A program made the position numbers and the translations under genes. Source: Myxococcales bacterium (GTDB taxonomy: Bacteria > Myxococcota > Polyangia > Nannocystales > Nannocystaceae). Taken from it: DNA of 64,000 nt. Numbering within the stretch: the first letter of the stretch is position 1; each line of letters starts with the position of its first letter. The stretch spans positions 124,001-188,000 of the forward strand of contig JAEUJW010000039.1 in assembly GCA_016793465.1 (NCBI GenBank), read 5' to 3'. The notes beneath the pieces were generated by a model that worked only from the letters and a program-made list of their open reading frames with translations, had not been told where the DNA came from and ran no database searches. Below are positions 59,473 to 64,000 of this stretch, piece after piece.

Positions 59473-60642
59473 TCACGGGCGCTGCGGATCGTCGGGCTCG
59501 CCGGCGCGCTCCTGGGCCACGCCCTGGGCCTCGGCGAGGCGGGCCTCGCTGCGGCGCTTGGCGGTCCAGCGGCGCAGGCCCTGGTCGGTGAGGCGGCCGA
59601 CGGCGATGTCGGGCGCGGGCGCGGGCACGGGTCCGGGGACGGCGGCGGCGCGACCGGCGAGGACCGCCTGCCAGTCGGCGACGGTGACGCCGGTGGCGCT
59701 GGGGTCGTGCGGGTCGTCGAGCACGGCGCGCACGGTCGCGAGGGGGTCGACGAACTGCGGGGCGAGCTCGGCGGGGTCGTAGCCGTCGCCGCGATCGAAG
59801 AGGCCGCCGCAGATCGGGCGCAGCGTGCAGGCGCCGCAGCCGGGGGCGTAGCGGTGCGACCAGTCGGTCTGGCGCACGGTCTGCTTGGCGTCGAGGAAGT
59901 GCACGATGCGCTCCTCGCCCTTGATGATCTTGCGGGTCTCGGTGCTGGCCCAGGCGTACTCGCCGAGGTAGCACAGCGGGACCTTCTCCACGCGGAACGT
60001 GCGGCCCGAGCGCTCGAGCAGGCGCATGGCGCGGTGGAGCGAGAGCTCGAAGTCGGCGAGGCGCGGGGTGAACTGAGCCTGGTTGACCTCGGCGCGGCCC
60101 ATCGAGGGGTCGAGGTTGTTCCACACGAAGTGACGGACGTACGGGTGGCGGGCGAGGAAGTGGCGGATGTTCTCGTCGAGGTGATCGGCGTTGAGGCGGC
60201 TGATCACGCAGTTGACGTTGACGGTGACGCCGCAGGCGTGGGCGTTGTCGAGGGCGGCGAAGGCGGCGGGCAGGGTGTCGTCCTGGCCGCGCAGGCGGGC
60301 CTCGACGTCCGGGCGCACGGAGTAGATCGAGACGTGGACGTGGCGCAGGCCGGCGTCGGCGAGGGCGCGCGCGAACGCGGGGTCGGCCAGCCGCGAGCCG
60401 TTGGTGATCATGCGGACGTGCAGGCCGCGGGCGGCGGCGTAGCCGGCGATCGCGGGCAGCTCGGGGTGCAGGGTGGGCTCGCCGCCGGTGAGGATGACGC
60501 CGAAGTAGCCGCGGGCGACGAGGTCGTCGACCAGCAGGCGCATCGACTCGAGGGTGTGGGTGTAGGGGGTGGCGGGGTTGGAGCAGAACCCGCAGAAGTG
60601 GTTGCAGTGGCGGACGACTTGGATGTAGCCGAGGTTCGCCAT
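59473..60642 (-). CDS. Radical SAM protein with SPASM-like Cys cluster
   Basis: 389 residues. The [4Fe-4S] motif CNHFCGFC (Cys13, 17, 20) lies unusually close to the N-terminus, followed by ILTGGEPTLHPEL (the GGE motif binding SAM), MITNGSRL and VHVSIYSVRPD. The C-terminal half has a Cys cluster (PGCGACTLRPICGGLFDRGD) typical of an auxiliary-cluster SPASM/twitch region, plus an Arg/Lys-rich tail. Substrate unknown. It diverges from the radical SAM/aldo-keto reductase gene with 32 bp between the starts, suggesting joint function. Confidence 0.85.
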   Translation of the reverse strand: MANLGYIQVVRHCNHFCGFCSNPATPYTHTLESMRLLVDDLVARGYFGVILTGGEPTLHPELPAIAGYAAARGLHVRMITNGSRLADPAFARALADAGLRHVHVSIYSVRPDVEARLRGQDDTLPAAFAALDNAHACGVTVNVNCVISRLNADHLDENIRHFLARHPYVRHFVWNNLDPSMGRAEVNQAQFTPRLADFELSLHRAMRLLERSGRTFRVEKVPLCYLGEYAWASTETRKIIKGEERIVHFLDAKQTVRQTDWSHRYAPGCGACTLRPICGGLFDRGDGYDPAELAPQFVDPLATVRAVLDDPHDPSATGVTVADWQAVLAGRAAAVPGPVPAPAPDIAVGRLTDQGLRRWTAKRRSEARLAEAQGVAQERAGEPDDPQRP

Positions 60643-60650
60643 TCGTCGCC

Positions 60651-60656
60651 AGGGTA
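60651..60656 (-). promoter_or_regulatory. Start-proximal -10-like hexamer TACCCT
   Basis: TACCCT on the minus strand ends 8 nt before the ATG at 60642. It is 3 bp from the plus-strand TATCCT, so the two -10 boxes are back to back. Confidence 0.45.
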
Positions 60657-60659
60657 GCG

Positions 60660-60665
60660 TATCCT
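60660..60665 (+). promoter_or_regulatory. Start-proximal -10-like hexamer TATCCT
   Basis: TATCCT ends 9 nt before the ATG at 60675 within a 32-bp divergent spacer. Its -35 would fall inside the neighbouring coding region. Confidence 0.45.
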
Positions 60666-60674
60666 GGGCCGGCG

Positions 60675-62690
60675 ATGCACCGCCGTCTGCACCTCGTCGA
60701 GGCCGGGAGCGTGCAGAGCCGGGTGCAGGCGGCCCAGCTCGAGATCCAGCTCGGGCACGTGTGCAACAACCGCTGCGTGTTCTGCGTGAGCGGGCAGCTG
60801 ACGCAGCAGGGGCTGGCGCGGCCGCTGGCGGTCGAGCCGGCGATCGCGGCGATCGAGCGGGCCGCGGCCGCGGGGGCGCGCAAGCTGACGTTCCTCGGCG
60901 GCGAGCCGACGCTGCAGCCGGGGCTCATGCGGGCGCTCGGGCGGGCGATCGAGGTCGGGTTCGAGAAGATCGTGATCTTCACCAACGGGGTCAAGACGGC
61001 GCGGGCGGGGTTCGTCGACGAGATCCTGGCGCTGGGGGCGGCGCGCGGGTTTCGTGGCTTCGAGTGGCGCTTCTCGATCCAGGGCGGCGACGCGGCGGCG
61101 CACGACCGGGTGACGCAGAAGCCCGGCAGCTTCGAGCGGCTGATCGCCGGGGTCGAGCACCTGCAGCGGCGCGGGCAGGACATCACGGCCAACGCGTGCC
61201 TCAACGAGCACAGCTACCGCTCGGTCGGCGGGTACGTCGAGCTGGCGGCGCGCCACGGGATCCGCCAGGTGCACCTCGATCAGGTGCGGCCGCGCGACGC
61301 CGGGGTGCGCAGCGACGCCGAGCTGCGGGCGATCATGCCGCCGTACTCGCGGATGGTGCCGCACCTGCGGGCGATGCTCGCGGGCTTCGAACGCCGGCTC
61401 GGGCGCGGCTACGACATCAACGTCGGCAACCTGCCGTTTTGCCTGATGCCGGAGTGGGCCGACAAGATCCACCACGACGGCGAGGCGACGCTGACCGTCG
61501 CGGCCGACGGCGACGCGCTGTCGCAGCCGTGGGACAAGTACGCGGACAAGCGCAGCGACAAGTTCCACCCGCCGGCCTGCGCGGGCTGCTGCTACCGCTC
61601 GCGCTGCAACGGCATCTTTGACAAGTACGCCGAGCTCCACGGGGTCGACGAGTTCGCGGCGGTCAAGGCGCCTGTCTCACGGGACAGGTCGTACAAGGAC
61701 CCGGCGGCGATGAAGTACCGCACGCTGCCCGGCACCGACCTGCAGCTGTCGGCGATCGGGCTCGGGTGCTGGACGCTCGGCGGCGAGGGCTGGGGGGCGG
61801 ACCCGGGGGACGCGGCGGCGGCGGCGACGATCGCGGCGGCGCTCGAGCTGGGCATCGACTGGTTCGACACGGCGCCGATCTACGGAGACGGTCGCGCGGA
61901 CGAGCGGCTGGCGCGGGCGCTGGGGTCGCGGCGGCACGCGGTGACGATCGCCACCAAGGTCGGGGTGCGGCGCGAGGGCGGGCGGGTGCTGAGCGACCTG
62001 TCGCCGGCGCACGTGGTGGCCGACGCCGAGGCGAGCCTGCGGCGGCTGAAGCTCGACGTGATCCCGCTGCTGCAGGTGCACTGGCCGTGCGAGCTCGGCA
62101 CGCCGATCGCGGCGACGCTGGAGGCGCTGGCGGGGCTGCAGGCGGCGGGCAAGGTGCGGCACGTCGGGCTGTGCAACTACGACGTCGCGGGGCTGCGGGC
62201 GGCGCTGGCGACCGGGGCGGCGATCGCGGGCCTGCAGACGCCGGTGTCGATGGTGCGGCGTGAGTTTTTCGATCGAGGTGGCCTGCGGGACATGGTCGTG
62301 GAGACAGGTCCGAACGGACAGCCGGTGCAGCGGCTGGGGGTGCTCGCGTACGAGACGCTGTGTCGGGGGCTGCTGGCGGGGGCGTACCTCGAGCGGCCGC
62401 CGGAGTTCGCGGACGCTGACGTGCGGGCGCGCGACGTGCGGTTCAGAGGGGCCGCGTGGCAGCGGATCCGCCGGCTGGGGCGAGCGCTCGGCACGGTCGC
62501 GGAGCGGATCGAGGTGCCGGCGGCGGCGCTCGCGATCGCGTGGGTGCTGCGGCAGCCGGGCGTCAGCGTGGCGGTGGTCGGGGCGCGCTCGCCGATGCAG
62601 GTGCAGGCGCACGCGCACGCGCCGGGGCTGCTCGCGCACGCTCGCGTGTGGCAGGCGCTGGGGCCGCACGTCGACGCGTGTCGACCGTGA
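60675..62690 (+). CDS. Radical SAM enzyme fused to an aldo/keto reductase
   Basis: 671 residues. N-terminal radical SAM domain (about 1-330) with CNNRCVFC (Cys30, 34, 37), FLGGEPTLQPGL, IFTNGVKT and a SPASM-like CAGCCYRSRCNGIFDKY near 300. The C-terminal half (about 346-671) is a complete aldo/keto reductase: GLGCWTLGGEGWG, DTAPIYGDG (Asp398, Tyr403), ATKVG (Lys428), LLQVHWP (His469) and VVGARSPMQVQ for NADPH binding. The join is residues about 334-346 (KAPVSRDRSYKDPAAMKY), where the DNA holds a CCTGTC/GACAGG palindrome. An internal ATG at 61710 could start the reductase alone. Substrate unknown. Confidence 0.88.
   Translation: MHRRLHLVEAGSVQSRVQAAQLEIQLGHVCNNRCVFCVSGQLTQQGLARPLAVEPAIAAIERAAAAGARKLTFLGGEPTLQPGLMRALGRAIEVGFEKIVIFTNGVKTARAGFVDEILALGAARGFRGFEWRFSIQGGDAAAHDRVTQKPGSFERLIAGVEHLQRRGQDITANACLNEHSYRSVGGYVELAARHGIRQVHLDQVRPRDAGVRSDAELRAIMPPYSRMVPHLRAMLAGFERRLGRGYDINVGNLPFCLMPEWADKIHHDGEATLTVAADGDALSQPWDKYADKRSDKFHPPACAGCCYRSRCNGIFDKYAELHGVDEFAAVKAPVSRDRSYKDPAAMKYRTLPGTDLQLSAIGLGCWTLGGEGWGADPGDAAAAATIAAALELGIDWFDTAPIYGDGRADERLARALGSRRHAVTIATKVGVRREGGRVLSDLSPAHVVADAEASLRRLKLDVIPLLQVHWPCELGTPIAATLEALAGLQAAGKVRHVGLCNYDVAGLRAALATGAAIAGLQTPVSMVRREFFDRGGLRDMVVETGPNGQPVQRLGVLAYETLCRGLLAGAYLERPPEFADADVRARDVRFRGAAWQRIRRLGRALGTVAERIEVPAAALAIAWVLRQPGVSVAVVGARSPMQVQAHAHAPGLLAHARVWQALGPHVDACRP
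61671..61688. repeat. CCTGTC/GACAGG palindrome at the protein-fusion junction
   Basis: CCTGTC (61671-61676) and GACAGG (61683-61688) are separated by 6 bp, exactly in the linker between the radical SAM and reductase domains. Related arms occur at 44053-44066, 45925-45938 and 62308-62319 inside other reading frames. Confidence 0.6.
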
Positions 62691-62745
62691 CGGCGGCGGA
62701 GTACACTGCGGCGGCGCCGGTGTGGTCGGCGCAGGAGTGATGGTG

Positions 62746-63294
62746 ATGCGCAAGCCGCGAGTGTTCGTCCTGGCCGCCATGCTGTCCGCCGCCGTGCTCG
62801 TCCCGACGAGCGAGGCGCAGGCGGCGCTCAACGCCTACCTCAAGCTGAAGGGCCAGAAGGTCGGCGAGATCAAGGGCAGCGTGACCCAGAAGGGCCGCGA
62901 GGGCGCGATCAAGGTGATCGCGGTGTCGCACGAGATCGTGGCGCCGCGCGACCCGGCGTCGGGTCTGCCGACCGGCAAGCGCCAGCACAAGCCGTTCGTG
63001 TTCACCCTCGAGATCGACCGCTCGACGCCGCAGCTGCTCGGCGCGCTCGCCGGCAACGAGAAGCTGCCGGCGGTGGTGTTCGAGATGGGCGGCGGCAAGG
63101 ACGGCGCGGCGCTCTACAAGATAAATCTAATCAACGCTTCGATCGCGTCGTTCGAGTACGTGACGCTCGACGACAGCAACACCGCGGCGATCAGGCTGAC
63201 GCTGACGTATCAGAAGATCGAGTGGCAGTGGGTGCCGGAGGGGATCACCGGCGCGGACGACTGGGAGTCGCCGGTCGTCAAGAAGTCGCTGTAG
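62746..63294 (+). CDS. Hcp-like protein with signal peptide
   Basis: 182 residues. ATG 62746 is chosen because GGAG lies 8 nt upstream; ATG 62740 is an alternative. A Sec-type signal (MRKPRVFVLAAMLSAAVLVP, cut near AQA) precedes a domain of the Hcp family: LNAYLKLKGQKVGEIKGSV, IKVIAVSHEIVAPRDPASG, FTLEIDRSTPQLLGAL, VVFEMGGG, YKINLINASIASFEYVTLDD and LTYQKIEWQW. Hcp forms the tube of type VI secretion systems and normally lacks a signal peptide. No other T6SS gene is in the window, so this may be a secreted Hcp-fold protein. TACACT at 62702-62707 is a possible -10 giving a normal leader. Confidence 0.8.
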   Translation: MRKPRVFVLAAMLSAAVLVPTSEAQAALNAYLKLKGQKVGEIKGSVTQKGREGAIKVIAVSHEIVAPRDPASGLPTGKRQHKPFVFTLEIDRSTPQLLGALAGNEKLPAVVFEMGGGKDGAALYKINLINASIASFEYVTLDDSNTAAIRLTLTYQKIEWQWVPEGITGADDWESPVVKKSL

Positions 63295-63306
63295 CCGCGC
63301 GGGCGG

Positions 63307-64000
63307 CTAAAAGTGGTAGTCGAGCTGGTAGCCGACGCACTCCAGCATGTCGACGTTCTCGACCTTCATCCACACCTCGGCGGCGTCGTCGAGGCCGGAG
63401 CAGTTGAGGCCGGGGGACACGTTACCCGTGCCGCAGCAGCCCTTCTGGCCGCCGGGGGCCATGTCGGGGTCCTCGTCGGCGTTGCAGGTCACGCTGGTGG
63501 TGCCGCTGAGGCACTGGAAGTACACGCACAGGCGGGCGTTCATGCCGGCGGTGACGACGCGGGTGGGGTCGACCACGTAGGGGAACACGTCGTCGCCGGT
63601 GAAGGTGTACCAGTCGACGTCGCCGGGGCCGTCGAGGACCGGGCAGAGGAAGCCGCCGGTGCTGTCGTTGTCGCTGATGTTGCCGATGTCGTGCGCGGTC
63701 GGCTGGGTGTCGTTGGCCTCGGTGTTGGACTCGTCCTCGCACGTCTCGTCGACCTGCTTGCAGGCCCGGCACTCGGCGTCGTCGTGGCAGAACATGCTGC
63801 CGCCGGGGCCGCAGAAGGTGTTGGTCGGCTTGGGCACGAACGCGGGCTCGCCGGCGTCGCAGGTGTCCTGCGTGCACTCGACGGTGTCGTCGGGGAGGTC
63901 GAGGTCGTCGGCCACGAACACCACCTCGCCGGCGTCGCACGCGGTCTGCTTGCAGTCGCCGGCGGTGTCGGCGGGCGGGTCGTCGGCGGGCACCATCTTC
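63307..64000 (-). CDS. Partial Cys-rich secreted protein (5' end beyond window)
   Basis: At least 230 residues; the reading frame stays open to the right edge, so the true start lies outside. Repeated Cys/Asp modules (DCKQTACDAGEVVFVADD, ECTQDTCDAGEPAFVPKP, FCGPGGSMFCHDDAECRAC) lead into a domain with NTEANDTQPTAHDIGNISDND, GDVDWYTFTGDD and NVSPGLNCSGLDDAAEVWMKVEN, the pattern of pre-peptidase C-terminal (PPC-like) domains found on secreted hydrolases. Role unknown without the missing part. Convergent with the Hcp-like gene, 12 nt apart. Confidence 0.6.
   Translation of the reverse strand, partial: KMVPADDPPADTAGDCKQTACDAGEVVFVADDLDLPDDTVECTQDTCDAGEPAFVPKPTNTFCGPGGSMFCHDDAECRACKQVDETCEDESNTEANDTQPTAHDIGNISDNDSTGGFLCPVLDGPGDVDWYTFTGDDVFPYVVDPTRVVTAGMNARLCVYFQCLSGTTSVTCNADEDPDMAPGGQKGCCGTGNVSPGLNCSGLDDAAEVWMKVENVDMLECVGYQLDYHF

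Overview
Organism. Very high GC and GTG starts, two short C-terminal Cys-Gly-Cys-type / hydrophobic / poly-Arg tails of the MYXO-CTERM kind, many lipoproteins whose lipobox Cys is followed by a long Ser/Thr/Asp linker, and two large Hanks-type Ser/Thr kinase genes all point to a myxobacterium (Myxococcota), most like the Nannocystis/Plesiocystis/Enhygromyxa group. This is inferred from sequence style; no search was possible. No rRNA, tRNA, CRISPR array, transposase or prophage gene was seen. Layout. 1-8.3 kb: envelope genes (choice-of-anchor-L-like lipoprotein, MYXO-CTERM proteins, thrombospondin-type-3-repeat lipoprotein, TPR membrane protein) and a Ser/Thr kinase. 8.4-17.2 kb: an ABC-2-like permease without an ATPase, then a phosphoglucomutase, carboxypeptidase-regulatory-like protein and dual-kinase/TPR operon. 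17.3-25.5 kb: a long minus-strand Mrp-type cation/proton antiporter operon (E, F, G, DUF4040-MnhB fusion, C, and three D/NuoLMN-like subunits) ending in an orphan MbtH-like gene with a partly duplicated 3' end. 25.6-31.7 kb: MutS2, a beta-barrel/SppA fusion and a TerB-like protein. 31.8-34.5 kb: two tandem paralogous lipoproteins. 34.6-43.0 kb: a tightly coupled minus-strand operon of GroES-like protein, second barrel/SppA, OLD-like AAA ATPase, TOPRIM-like partner and M16 peptidase; the ATPase gene has clearly lower GC than its surroundings. 43.2-50.7 kb: small lipoprotein, vWA/glutaminase-like and DUF4159 pair, a LIC_10091-like lipoprotein with a serine hydrolase, and a CAP-domain lipoprotein. 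50.7-58.6 kb: Cys-rich lipoprotein, membrane proteins, then guaB-guaA-ruvB. 58.6-64 kb: TonB-like protein, divergent radical SAM enzymes (one fused to an aldo/keto reductase), an Hcp-like protein with a signal peptide, and a partial Cys-rich secreted protein. How the genes work together. Co-directional genes are mostly coupled by ATGA, GTGA or TGATG overlaps. At the heads of sixteen transcription units there is no clear Shine-Dalgarno sequence; instead a TANNNT hexamer (TATAAC in one case) lies only 6-9 nt before the start codon, as expected if many of these mRNAs are leaderless. Best candidates for something new: (1) the low-GC AAA ATPase/TOPRIM-like pair coupled into an SppA/M16 protease operon, a possible defence cassette; (2) the two radical SAM genes diverging from a 32-bp spacer, one fused to an aldo/keto reductase with a short palindrome at the junction; (3) the near-universal start-proximal promoter layout; (4) an exported Hcp-like protein with no type VI genes nearby.
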